Part shown: in pieces, positions 7,634-14,280 of the stretch
Position numbering within the stretch: the stretch's first letter is position 1
Layout of the letters: every line of letters starts with the position of its first letter
From: Falsiroseomonas sp044348345
GTDB lineage: Bacteria > Pseudomonadota > Alphaproteobacteria > Acetobacterales > Acetobacteraceae
NCBI GenBank assembly: GCA_044348345.1
Contig: JBIKSZ010000086.1
Span: 1-14,280, forward strand
Length of the DNA stretch: 14,280 bases
Direction of reading: 5' to 3'
Notes under the pieces: model-generated
Databases searched by the model: none
Told to the model about the DNA's origin: nothing
What the model saw: the letters and a program-made list of their open reading frames with translations, nothing else
Position numbers and translations under genes: made by a program

Positions 7634-8713
7634 ATGGGGGCGGCCGATCTAACCCTGCGGGCAGCGGCGAAGCCGGAACGGCTGGCGGCGCTGACCAGGC
7701 TCCGCGCGCTGCTGATCGGCTGGGTGCTGGTCTATCACCTGGAACTCGCGCTGCGCGCCTTGCAGGGCCTGAAGCTGGCGGAAGCCTTGGCGCTCAAGGG
7801 CTATCTCGGCGTGGATGGCTTCTTCGTGCTGTCGGGCTTTGCGCTAGTGCTCGGCTACCGGCACCGGCCGCCGTTCGGCGTCGCGGGCTGGGCGAGCTTT
7901 GTCGCGAAGCGGGCGGCGCGGCTGTTTCCGCTGCACCTGGTGGCGCTGGCGCTGCTGGCGGCGATGGTGGGCGCCGCGGTGCTGGCCGGCGCCACGGTGA
8001 ATGAGCCGCAGCGCTTCGGGGCTTTCGAATTTGTGATGCAAGCGCTGCTGCTGCACGCCTGGGAGACGACGGAGATCCACGCCTGGAACTACCCGTCCTG
8101 GGCGCTGTCGGCGATCTGGGCGGGTACGCTGGTCTTTCCGTTGCTGCTGCCTGCGCTGCTGCTTCGTGGACCAACCGCATGCTGGGCGATCGTGGCGGCG
8201 GCGCTGGCCGGGCTTGGCTGGCTCGGCGCGCTACCGGACGGGGCGCAACTGAACCGCAGCTTGCATCTCGGCCTGCTGCGCTTCGCCTTCGACTTCGCGC
8301 TTGGGCTGGCGCTGGCGCGGCTGGTGACGCTGCGCGTAGTGGATGCAACCGGCGTCACGATGCTGGCCGTGCTGCTGCTGCCGCTGGGTGTTGTGGCGGG
8401 ATGGGATGTGGTGGTGGTGGCGGGGCTCGCGGCGCTTGTCGCGCGGCTTGGCATGCAGGCGCCGGGGCAGGGAGCGGCGCGCGACCTGACCTGGCGGCTC
8501 GGCGAGGCCTCCTTCGGCGTCTACCTCGCCTGGGTCTTCGTCGAGGCCGCGCTCGTTCTTGTGCTGCGCGTCGCCGATCCGGGCGCGGCGGGGCGGGGCG
8601 TGCTGATGCTGTTTGGCCTTGCGGCCAGCTTCGCACTTGGCTGGGCGGCCTGGCGCTTCGTGGAGCAGCCCGCGGCGCGCCTTCTTGCGGAGCGCCGGTG
8701 GCTCAACGCCTGA
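7634..8713 (+). CDS. Second acyltransferase-3 family membrane protein
   Basis: Integral membrane O-acyltransferase of the Acyl_transf_3 (OafA-like) family. The 359-aa protein shows the R-x10-H motif in RALLIGWVLVYH (R24, H35), then GYLGVDGFFVLSGF at 57-69 and KRAARLFPLHL at 92-102, all standard for the family, followed by about eight further hydrophobic helices and a C-terminal FVEQPAARLL motif that also recurs in OafA-type proteins. No C-terminal SGNH domain is present. Its sequence differs clearly from the other acyltransferase at 5174-6193 (GVDGFFVLSG here versus RFHMPFFLYLSG there), so the two likely use different acceptors or positions. It diverges from the polymerase gene across 52 bp, and its last 11 nt overlap the 3' end of the GH5-like gene on the other strand. 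Confidence 0.88.
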   Translation: MGAADLTLRAAAKPERLAALTRLRALLIGWVLVYHLELALRALQGLKLAEALALKGYLGVDGFFVLSGFALVLGYRHRPPFGVAGWASFVAKRAARLFPLHLVALALLAAMVGAAVLAGATVNEPQRFGAFEFVMQALLLHAWETTEIHAWNYPSWALSAIWAGTLVFPLLLPALLLRGPTACWAIVAAALAGLGWLGALPDGAQLNRSLHLGLLRFAFDFALGLALARLVTLRVVDATGVTMLAVLLLPLGVVAGWDVVVVAGLAALVARLGMQAPGQGAARDLTWRLGEASFGVYLAWVFVEAALVLVLRVADPGAAGRGVLMLFGLAASFALGWAAWRFVEQPAARLLAERRWLNA

Positions 8714-9623
8714 TCGCTGCGGCCAGCGCCGGGCGCAGAGCCGGCCCCTGGTCGCGCTGCAGGCGCCAATGCCCGCCATGCGTCACCGCCCAGAGCGTGG
8801 CCGGCAGGCCGAGCCGGCGCAGCACCGGCAGCAGCCGGGCGAGATCCTCGGCCCAGGCGCGCTCATCCTCCGCATGCGGCAGCGCGCCGCCGAGCTCGGT
8901 CACCATCGCCGGCACGCCATGCCGGCGGCTCCAGGCCGCAACATCGCCGAAGCGGCTGCCGATCAAGGCGGCATCGCCGCCCTGATAGTCGTGCACCTCC
9001 GCGATGGTCAGCGGATCGGCGGGCGGGCGCAGCGGCAGCAGCGAGCGCCAGGAACACCATTCATGCCCGCCCCAGAGCAGCACATGGCGCGGCGCCTCTG
9101 CGCGCGTCGCCGCCAGCAGCCGGTCGCGCATCGGCAGCCACTCGGCGACGGAGGGGAAGGCGGGCTCGTTCAGGGGCGCGAGCGCGACCAGCGCCGGGTC
9201 GGTCGCCCGCGCGAAGAGCCGCGCGCGCGCCGCCATCCGGGCGAGGCGGGCAGATGGCCAGGGGGCGGTGGATTCGAACAGATCATCGAGGCCGAGCAGC
9301 ACCGGCAGCCCGGCCGCGTTCGCGTCCTCCACCGCCGTCAGGAACAGGCGCGGCACCGCCTCGCCATCGCCGGCGTCGCTCGGCAGGAACAGGCGCGCAT
9401 GGTCGAAGCCCGCCTCGCGCAGCCCCTGCCACCAGGCGCGGCCAAGGCGCCGCGGGCGTGCGTCGGACGCGATGGGGAACCAGCGCTCGAGATTGGCGCC
9501 GAGCCCGAGTGCGGCGAAACGCGCGCGCGGGTCAGCGGGCTGCGCCGCCGTGGCGCGGTTCTGCGCGCCGGCCAACGCGGCGCCACCCGCCAGCAGCCCC
9601 CGCCGCGTGGCAGAGCCCCCCAT
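8703..9623 (-). CDS. GH5-like (cellulase-fold) glycoside hydrolase with twin-arginine leader
   Basis: Probable retaining endo-glycosidase of clan GH-A, family 5-like, exported to the periplasm. The 306-aa protein begins with TRRGLLAGGAALAG, a plausible Tat signal (R7, R8), followed by an ATAAQ cleavage region near residue 26. GH5 landmarks appear in order: an arginine in FDHARLF (R77), LAPLNEP with acid/base E153, HDY at 211-213, VTELGG with nucleophile E243, and an aromatic W278 after strand 8. The ATG at 9623 follows GGGAGAGA at a good spacing. It is the last gene of the five-gene leftward operon, 26 bp after the glycosyltransferase. In other bacteria glycanases encoded in exopolysaccharide loci trim or release polymer, so this one may act on the locus's own product; that is inference. 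Its substrate cannot be read from sequence. Confidence 0.82.
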   Translation of the reverse strand: MGGSATRRGLLAGGAALAGAQNRATAAQPADPRARFAALGLGANLERWFPIASDARPRRLGRAWWQGLREAGFDHARLFLPSDAGDGEAVPRLFLTAVEDANAAGLPVLLGLDDLFESTAPWPSARLARMAARARLFARATDPALVALAPLNEPAFPSVAEWLPMRDRLLAATRAEAPRHVLLWGGHEWCSWRSLLPLRPPADPLTIAEVHDYQGGDAALIGSRFGDVAAWSRRHGVPAMVTELGGALPHAEDERAWAEDLARLLPVLRRLGLPATLWAVTHGGHWRLQRDQGPALRPALAAAIRR

Positions 9624-9649
9624 CCCCGTCTCTCCCGAGGGCGCGGGCA

Positions 9650-10555
9650 CTAGCCCGATTGCAGCGCGCCGCGCAGATAGCCGAGGTTGTAGGCGGCACC
9701 GCAACGGGCGCGCAGTAAACTGGTCGCGCGCGCCGGGACCAGCAGCAGCGGCGCCTGCAGCAGCAGCTTCGCCGCCGCCCCCGGTGCGCGCCGCGCCTTG
9801 CCGTGTCGGCGGTCGCGCAGCGCATCCGTCGCACCCTGCCAATGCAGGCGCGAGAGCAGCCATCCGGGCACGAGCCGTTCGGCCTGGATGCTGTGCCGGA
9901 CGGTGACGGACCCGTCATAGACGACGCGATGTCCCGCCGCGCGCAGCCGGTCCAGCACCTCCACCTCCTCGCCCGACAGCAATCGCCGGCCGATGCGGCC
10001 GAGGTTCTCCGGAAAGCCGCCAATGGCATCGAGGGCTGCGGTGCGGAAGGCCATGTTGGCGCCATAGACCGCGACACCCGCCGGCAGGTCGCGGCCTTCC
10101 TCGCCGCGGCCTTCCCATTCGACGATGGTCAGCACGCCGCGCAGCGCGGGCGGCCACCAGCCGGGCAGCGGCTGCTCCCACTCCGGCAGGATGCGGCCGC
10201 CGAGCGCGGCCACATTCCGCGGCAGCGCGGCGATTGCGGCCTGGAGCCGGGCGGCCCAATCCGGCGCCGGCACTGCATCGTCATCGAGAAAGGCGGTCCA
10301 CGCCGCGCCAGAAGCCGCGAGGCCAAGGTTGCGCGCATGCGACAGGCCGGGCTGTTCGGCACGGACCAGCTGTGCTCCGGCCGCTTCGGTAAGCCGCGCG
10401 ATTTCCGCGGCCTCCGGCGCGGGGGAGGCGCTGTCCACAACGATGATGGGCACGCGCGCACCCTGTTGCGCGCCGAGCCCGGCCAAGCAGGCGGCCAGGT
10501 AGTGCGGCCGCGCATGGGTGCAGATGATGACGGCGAGGTCGGTCCCAGGCCCCAC
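9650..10555 (-). CDS. Family 2 glycosyltransferase
   Basis: Cytosolic or membrane-associated GT-A fold glycosyltransferase that transfers a sugar from a nucleotide donor to a growing, probably lipid-linked, repeat unit. The 301-aa protein starts with AVIICTHARPHYL, the GT2 opening strand, then IIVVDSAS with D41, the conserved LSHARNLGL segment (71-79) and the metal-binding FLDDDAVP at 89-96 (D91-D93). SGEEVEVLDRLRAAGH at 194-209 corresponds to the ED-containing acceptor/base motif. No clear transmembrane helices are present, though the C-terminal LLLQAPLLLVPA region (265-276) is hydrophobic. The GTG start at 10555 is preceded by GAGG and lies 9 bp after the stop of the 99-aa gene. It is the only glycosyltransferase in the window, so the rest of the repeat-unit machinery is elsewhere. 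Donor sugar unknown. Confidence 0.9.
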   Translation of the reverse strand: MGPGTDLAVIICTHARPHYLAACLAGLGAQQGARVPIIVVDSASPAPEAAEIARLTEAAGAQLVRAEQPGLSHARNLGLAASGAAWTAFLDDDAVPAPDWAARLQAAIAALPRNVAALGGRILPEWEQPLPGWWPPALRGVLTIVEWEGRGEEGRDLPAGVAVYGANMAFRTAALDAIGGFPENLGRIGRRLLSGEEVEVLDRLRAAGHRVVYDGSVTVRHSIQAERLVPGWLLSRLHWQGATDALRDRRHGKARRAPGAAAKLLLQAPLLLVPARATSLLRARCGAAYNLGYLRGALQSG

Positions 10556-10564
10556 CGCGCTGCC

Positions 10565-10864
10565 TCAGCCGTTGAAGCGGAAGGCGCCGGCCGATCCATC
10601 GGCGGCGGGCGCGGCCTCTGCGCCGGCCTCGGTCTTCGCTTGGGCCATCGCGTCCTTCGCGCGCTGTTCGATCTGGCGCGTCACCTCGCCGAAGACGCGG
10701 GCGAAGATCGGCAGCTGTACCACCGGCACGATGAGCACGCCGGACGGCACCGGCTTCTGCTCCTGCTGGCCGGTCGAGGCGCCGAGGGTGATGCGCGCGA
10801 CGCCATTGGCGACATGGATGTCGATGACGCCGTCGGCAAAGAGGGTGGTGGGGATCATCTGCAT
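10565..10864 (-). CDS. Uncharacterised 99-aa protein in the type I secretion operon
   Basis: I do not recognise this gene with confidence. The 99-aa product has an N-terminal strand-rich part (TTLFADGVIDIHVANGVARI, residues 6-25), a polar loop, a second hydrophobic strand (GVLIVPVVQL, 42-51), an amphipathic helix (PIFARVFGEVTRQIEQRAKD, 52-71) and an Ala/Glu-rich flexible tail ending in FRFNG. It has no signal peptide or clear membrane helix. The strand-strand-helix layout is faintly like DUF3467 proteins, but that is only an impression. ATGs at 10864 and 10858 are both possible; the first is taken, with GGAAAGAG just upstream. The gene lies 88 bp after the HlyD-type adaptor gene and 9 bp before the glycosyltransferase, so it belongs to the operon. 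It could be a regulator, a transporter accessory or even the secreted cargo. The third-position G/C bias supports it as a real gene. Confidence 0.75.
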   Translation of the reverse strand: MQMIPTTLFADGVIDIHVANGVARITLGASTGQQEQKPVPSGVLIVPVVQLPIFARVFGEVTRQIEQRAKDAMAQAKTEAGAEAAPAADGSAGAFRFNG

Positions 10865-10888
10865 TTCTCTTTCCAGGCTTATGGCGCC

Positions 10889-10904
10889 GCGGCGGTGTCG
10901 CCGC
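10889..10904 (-). other. GC-only hairpin in the gap between adaptor and 99-aa gene
   Basis: GCGGCG at 10889-10894 pairs with CGCCGC at 10899-10904 around a 4-nt loop, inside the 88-bp gap 10865-10952. There is no T-run after it on the transcribed strand, so it is not a standard intrinsic terminator. It might be an mRNA processing or stability element, or chance in GC-rich DNA. Confidence 0.25.
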
Positions 10905-10952
10905 CAGCGGGGCACACTGTCTTGTGTTCCCGCCGGCGCCGCTGTTCGCGGG

Positions 10953-12341
10953 CTACTGTTCGCGGAAGGCGCGATGGAAGCTGTCGAAGATCGGCTGCAG
11001 CAGGTAGCGCCCGAAGGACCGCTCCCCGGTGCGGATCAACGCTTCCACCATCATGCCGGGGCGCAGCTGCACACCATCCAGCGCGCGCAGCTGGTCGGGA
11101 TCGATCTCGATCTGCACGCGGTAGAAGGCCATGCCGCGGCGTTCGTCCTGGGTGACGTCGGATGCGACGAAGGTCACCTGCCCGTGCAGATAGGGCACCA
11201 GACGCGACTTGAAGGCCGGCAGGCGCACTTCCGCGACGAGGCCAGGGTGGATGACCTCGATGTCGTTGGGCTGGACATTCACCTCCGCCACCAGCCGGTC
11301 GCGGATCGGCACCAGCTCCATCACCGGGTCCCCGGCGCGGACCACCGCGCCGATGGTGAAGACACGCAGGTTCAACACCGTGCCGTCCTCTGGCGCGGTG
11401 ATCTCAAGCCGGGTCGAGACATCCTCGGCGGCGCGAAGCCTTTCCTCCGTCTCCGCCATGCGCACGCGCAGCTCGCGCAGCTCGGTCGAGACTTCCTGCA
11501 GGCGGGCGTCCGTCACGCGCCGCATGTCGCGCTCGGCCTCGACGATCTGCGCGCGGGAACGTTCGATCTGGCCGCCGATATCGGCGATGTTGCCGATGGT
11601 GGCCGCGACCTGGCGCTGGATCGCCAGCAGCTGGGGCAGGCGGGCGAGGCCCTGGCTGAGCAGGGTCTGGGTGTTCGCCTCCTCGGCCTGCAGCAGCACA
11701 AGCTGGCGGGATTGGGAGTCACGCTGCGCCTCGCTCGATCTGATCTGCGCCTCGAACTGCTCGATCCGGGCGCCGAGGACGGTGAGCTGGCTGTCGAGCG
11801 CCGTGCGGCGGGCCTCGAACAGGCTGCGCTGGCCGGCGACCGCGTCCTGCGCGCGGGCGGCCTCGAGCGTCGAGAGTTCGCGCGGGAAGGCGATCTCGCG
11901 GCTGCCGGCAAGCTCGGCCATCAGCCGCGCATCCTGCGCCAGCATCGCCCAACGCTGGCTGCGCAGCGTTTCGGTCTGCTGCCCCGCCTGGGGCTGGTCC
12001 AGCCGGACCAGCACCTGGCCCTGCCGCACCTGGTCGCCGTCGCGCACCATGATCTCGCGGACGATGCCGCCTTCGAAATGCTGGATGGTCCGGCGCGTGC
12101 CCTCGACCTTCAGCAGCCCCTGCGCGATCGCGGCCTCGGCCAGCGGCGTGAAGGCCGCCCAGCTGCCGAGACCCAGGACGAAGATCAGCACCACCGCCCA
12201 GCCGAGCAGGACTGGGATGCGCGTGCGCGGACGCGGCGCGTCGAGGATCAGCACCTCCCCCGGCGGCTGCCACAGCGCGGGCACGCCCGAGGTCTGGCGG
12301 ATGGCGGGAACATCGCCGTGCCGCATGGCCATATCGCTCAT
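10953..12341 (-). CDS. Type I secretion periplasmic adaptor (HlyD/PrsE family)
   Basis: Membrane fusion protein that links the inner-membrane ABC transporter to an outer-membrane TolC-type channel. The 462-aa protein has a cytoplasmic N-terminus, one membrane helix at about 43-62 (PVLLGWAVVLIFVLGLGSWA), a lipoyl half-motif (VKVEG-like start, then GGIVREIMVRDGDQVRQGQVL at about 91-111), a long alpha-helical hairpin (about 118-300), the second lipoyl half and beta-barrel (PEDGTVLNLRVFTIGAVV onward) and the ending LLQPIFDSFHRAFREQ that marks the PrtE/PrsE branch. The ATG at 12341 overlaps the stop of the ABC gene as ATGA (12338-12341), so the two subunits are translationally coupled. The TolC-type partner is not in the window. 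PrsE in rhizobia serves export of exopolysaccharide-modifying enzymes, which fits this context; the parallel is inference. Confidence 0.92.
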   Translation of the reverse strand: MSDMAMRHGDVPAIRQTSGVPALWQPPGEVLILDAPRPRTRIPVLLGWAVVLIFVLGLGSWAAFTPLAEAAIAQGLLKVEGTRRTIQHFEGGIVREIMVRDGDQVRQGQVLVRLDQPQAGQQTETLRSQRWAMLAQDARLMAELAGSREIAFPRELSTLEAARAQDAVAGQRSLFEARRTALDSQLTVLGARIEQFEAQIRSSEAQRDSQSRQLVLLQAEEANTQTLLSQGLARLPQLLAIQRQVAATIGNIADIGGQIERSRAQIVEAERDMRRVTDARLQEVSTELRELRVRMAETEERLRAAEDVSTRLEITAPEDGTVLNLRVFTIGAVVRAGDPVMELVPIRDRLVAEVNVQPNDIEVIHPGLVAEVRLPAFKSRLVPYLHGQVTFVASDVTQDERRGMAFYRVQIEIDPDQLRALDGVQLRPGMMVEALIRTGERSFGRYLLQPIFDSFHRAFREQ

Positions 12342-14092
12342 CGTGCGCCTCCCTCGGCGCGGCCCGAGGGCACTTCGGTTGGGCGTGCCTGCTGGACCAG
12401 GCGCTTCAGCACCTCTGCACGCGGACCGAAGGCTTCGATCGCGCCGTCCCGCATCAGCAACACCTTGTCCACGCCCTGCACCAGGGTCGGCCGGTGGGAG
12501 ACGAGGACCAGCGTGGTGCCGCGCGCCCTCAATTCCTGCAGGCCCTGGATCAGCGCCTGCTCGGCATCGCCGTCGAGGTTCGAATTGGGCTCGTCCAGCA
12601 CGACCAGCTTCGGTGCGCCGAACATCGCGCGCGCCAGCCCGATCAGCTGGCGCTGCCCGCCCGACAAATGCTGGCCGCCATCGCCGATCTCGGTGTCGTA
12701 GCCTTGCGGCAGGCGCAGGATCATCTCGTGGCAGCCTGCGAGCTTCGCGGCTTCGAAGACCAACTCGGGATCGGCATCGCCCATGCGCGCGATGTTGCGG
12801 AAGACGGAGCCGTCGAACAGCTCCACATCCTGCGGCAGGTAGCCGACATGGCGGCCGAAATCCTCGCGCATCCAGGTGAACACATCGGCGCCATCAAGGC
12901 GCACTGTGCCGGCGGAAGGTTGCAGCGTGCCGATCAGCAGCCGGATCAGCGTGGTCTTGCCCGCCGCCGAGGGGCCGATGACGGCCAGCGATTCCCCCGC
13001 GGCCAGGTTGAAGGAGACACCCTTCACGATCGCCGTGGTTTGGCCGGGGAAGCCGAAGGTCACGCGTTCGGCTGCGATCTTGCCCGTCGGCGCGGGCAGC
13101 GCCATGCCGGGCGGCCGCAGCCGCGGCAGCGCCAGGAAGCCCAGCAGACGCCGATAGGCCTGGCGCGCCTGCACCAGCTGCTTCCAGCCGCCGATCATCT
13201 GTTCCACCGGCGCCAGCGCCCGGCCCATGATGATGGAGGCGGCGATGGAGGCGCCCGCGGTGATCTGCTGCTCCAGCACCAGCCAGGCGCCGACGCCAAG
13301 CACTGCGACCTGCACCGCCAGGCGGAAGAAACGCGTGACGGAGAGCAGCAGCGCCGCGCGATCCGCGGCGCGTTCCTGCGGCAGGAGGGAGGCCGAGAGG
13401 CCCTCGCGCCAGCGCTGCAGCACGGCCGGCGCCATGCCCATGCTGTCGATCACCTCGGCGTTGCGCACGATGCTCTCGGCGCGGCGCTGGCTGGCCATGG
13501 CGCCTGTCGAGGCCTGGCGCACCAGCCGCCCCGTGGCCCATTCATTCGCCAGCGTCAGCAGGAACAGCAGTCCCGCACCACCGAGCGCGATCCAGCCCAG
13601 AAGCGGGTTCAGCAGGAAGATGACGGCCAGGAAGATCGGCACCCAGGGCACGTCGAACAGCGTGAGCGAGGCGGGCGAGCCCAGCCAGTTGCGGCAGGAT
13701 GCGAGGTCGCGCAGCGCTTCCATCCGGTAGGGGCGGTTGCGCAGCTGGCTCTCGATCGCGCGCACGAAGGCCTCCGGTGCGGCCTTGCCCTCGATCCACC
13801 CCGCGATGCGCTGCATCACCTGGCTGCGCAGCCCGTCGAGGATGGCCATCACCAGCAGCGCGAAGATGGCGATCGCGGTCAGGTAATAGAGCGTGTCGAG
13901 GCTCCGCGTGGACAGCACGCGGTCGAAGACCTGCATCATATAGAGCGAGACGGTGAGCTGCAGCAGGTTCACCACCCCGCTGAACACCGCCACCGCGACC
14001 AGTTGCTGCCGGCTAGCGTTCAGCGCCTGCGACAGCACGGTCTCGGTGGACGGCTCGATGCCTGCGGCGTTGAGCGGCAAGGGTCGCAACAT
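12338..14092 (-). CDS. Type I secretion ABC transporter/ATPase (PrtD/PrsD family)
   Basis: Inner-membrane permease-ATPase that powers one-step secretion of proteins with uncleaved C-terminal signals. The 584-aa protein begins LSQALNASRQQL, then FSGVVNLLQLTVSLYMMQVFDRVL, the standard start of the PrtD branch. About six membrane helices precede a C-terminal nucleotide-binding domain with Walker A GPSAAGKTT (K379), Q-loop VGYLPQDVELFDGSVFRNI, signature LSGGQ (476-480), Walker B plus PrtD-type DEPNSNLD (D500, E501) and H-loop LVSHRP. There is no N-terminal C39 peptidase or HlyB-like domain. The ATG at 14092 is chosen by homology of the start; the frame stays open to 14200 with an ATG at 14167, but that extension is Cys/Ser-rich and unlike the family, and 14092 itself has only a weak Shine-Dalgarno. 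First gene of the five-gene leftward operon. Confidence 0.93.
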   Translation of the reverse strand: MLRPLPLNAAGIEPSTETVLSQALNASRQQLVAVAVFSGVVNLLQLTVSLYMMQVFDRVLSTRSLDTLYYLTAIAIFALLVMAILDGLRSQVMQRIAGWIEGKAAPEAFVRAIESQLRNRPYRMEALRDLASCRNWLGSPASLTLFDVPWVPIFLAVIFLLNPLLGWIALGGAGLLFLLTLANEWATGRLVRQASTGAMASQRRAESIVRNAEVIDSMGMAPAVLQRWREGLSASLLPQERAADRAALLLSVTRFFRLAVQVAVLGVGAWLVLEQQITAGASIAASIIMGRALAPVEQMIGGWKQLVQARQAYRRLLGFLALPRLRPPGMALPAPTGKIAAERVTFGFPGQTTAIVKGVSFNLAAGESLAVIGPSAAGKTTLIRLLIGTLQPSAGTVRLDGADVFTWMREDFGRHVGYLPQDVELFDGSVFRNIARMGDADPELVFEAAKLAGCHEMILRLPQGYDTEIGDGGQHLSGGQRQLIGLARAMFGAPKLVVLDEPNSNLDGDAEQALIQGLQELRARGTTLVLVSHRPTLVQGVDKVLLMRDGAIEAFGPRAEVLKRLVQQARPTEVPSGRAEGGAR

Positions 14093-14280
14093 GCAGGTCG
14101 TGATCCCGTCAACTATCGCGCAAGAAGATGCGCATGAGAAGAAATCAATGGTGCGTGCGAAGGCCATATGACCGACGTGAAAACCGCTAGCACGGGGCAA
14201 ACCGGGATAGCCAGGGCTTTGCGATCACAAATCACGCAAACGAGAGCGATTTCAAAACGAAACAGAAATGTTATGTAATT
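14093..14280 (-). promoter_or_regulatory. AT-rich upstream region of the type I secretion operon
   Basis: The last 60 bases of the window (14221-14280) are only about 37% GC (22 of 60), against about 70% elsewhere. On the minus strand, TTGAAA (plus-strand TTTCAA at 14250-14255) could be a -35 box, but no good -10 follows at 17 bp. It is the likely promoter zone for the operon, with boundaries uncertain and the window ending inside it. No gene was recognised here. Confidence 0.45.
14218..14240. repeat. Inverted repeat TTTGCG-11-CGCAAA (candidate operator)
   Basis: TTTGCG at 14218-14223 and CGCAAA at 14235-14240 are exact reverse complements with an 11-bp AT-rich spacer that contains ATCA twice. 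The 23-bp size and its place about 125 bp upstream of the ABC transporter start fit a dimeric regulator site. No specific regulator can be named. Confidence 0.4.

Noticed and set aside
9624..9863. N-terminal extension of the GH5-like protein
   Set aside because: It overlaps the 3' end of the glycosyltransferase gene in another frame, while the ATG at 9623 has a strong ribosome binding site and starts a proper leader peptide.
10518..12701. A 727-codon open frame on the plus strand opposite the secretion adaptor gene
   Set aside because: It is a GC-rich shadow of the HlyD-family gene on the minus strand; its translation is rich in His/Arg/Gln with no recognisable domain.
12494..14137. A 547-codon plus-strand open frame opposite the ABC transporter gene
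   Set aside because: Antisense shadow of a gene with complete ABC motifs; its product is repetitive His/Gln/Arg-rich sequence.
1..14280. CRISPR arrays, tRNA genes, transposase genes or toxin-antitoxin pairs
   Set aside because: Scanned by eye for regular short repeats, tRNA-like arms and typical protein motifs; nothing convincing was seen.

Overview
The window is about 70% GC with strongly G/C-biased third codon positions. Its protein families (OPX lipoprotein, Wzz/BY-kinase, GalE, Wzy-like polymerase, PrtD/PrsE-type type I secretion) suggest a Gram-negative alphaproteobacterium. By general resemblance I would guess Acetobacteraceae/Rhodospirillales, but no marker gene here proves it. The whole window reads as part of an exopolysaccharide/capsule locus. 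No tRNA, rRNA, insertion sequence, CRISPR array or phage gene was seen, and no gap between confident genes exceeds 300 bases.

Left part (1-5035): a 232-bp divergent intergenic region (1539-1770) separates two arms. The leftward arm encodes a short polysaccharide-export lipoprotein (936-1538) followed by a MepA-type murein endopeptidase (11-898). The rightward arm encodes a fused Wzz/bacterial tyrosine kinase (1771-4044) followed 4 bp later by the UDP-glucose 4-epimerase GalE (4049-5035). A doubtful 49-codon reading frame (5063-5212) follows galE in the same frame.

Middle part (5174-8713): a leftward pair, an O-antigen ligase/polymerase-like membrane protein (6190-7581) and an acyltransferase-3 protein (5174-6193), is joined by a 4-nt ATGA overlap. 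A second, different acyltransferase-3 gene (7634-8713) diverges from the polymerase across only 52 bp.

Right part (8703-14280): a five-gene leftward operon encodes, in transcription order, a type I secretion ABC transporter (12338-14092), an HlyD-family adaptor (10953-12341, ATGA overlap), an unrecognised 99-aa protein (10565-10864), a family 2 glycosyltransferase (9650-10555) and a GH5-like glycoside hydrolase with a twin-arginine leader (8703-9623). It starts just downstream of an AT-rich stretch carrying a dyad (14218-14240).

Working model (inference): GalE supplies UDP-galactose. The single glycosyltransferase here, with others outside the window, builds the repeat unit. The Wzy-like protein polymerises it, the two acyltransferases decorate it, and the kinase/co-polymerase and lipoprotein control chain length and export. 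MepA may open peptidoglycan for the export machine. The GH5 enzyme and the type I secretion system would trim polymer or deliver an associated protein. No flippase, initiating sugar-phosphate transferase, cognate phosphatase or RTX-type secretion cargo is visible, so the pathway must continue elsewhere.
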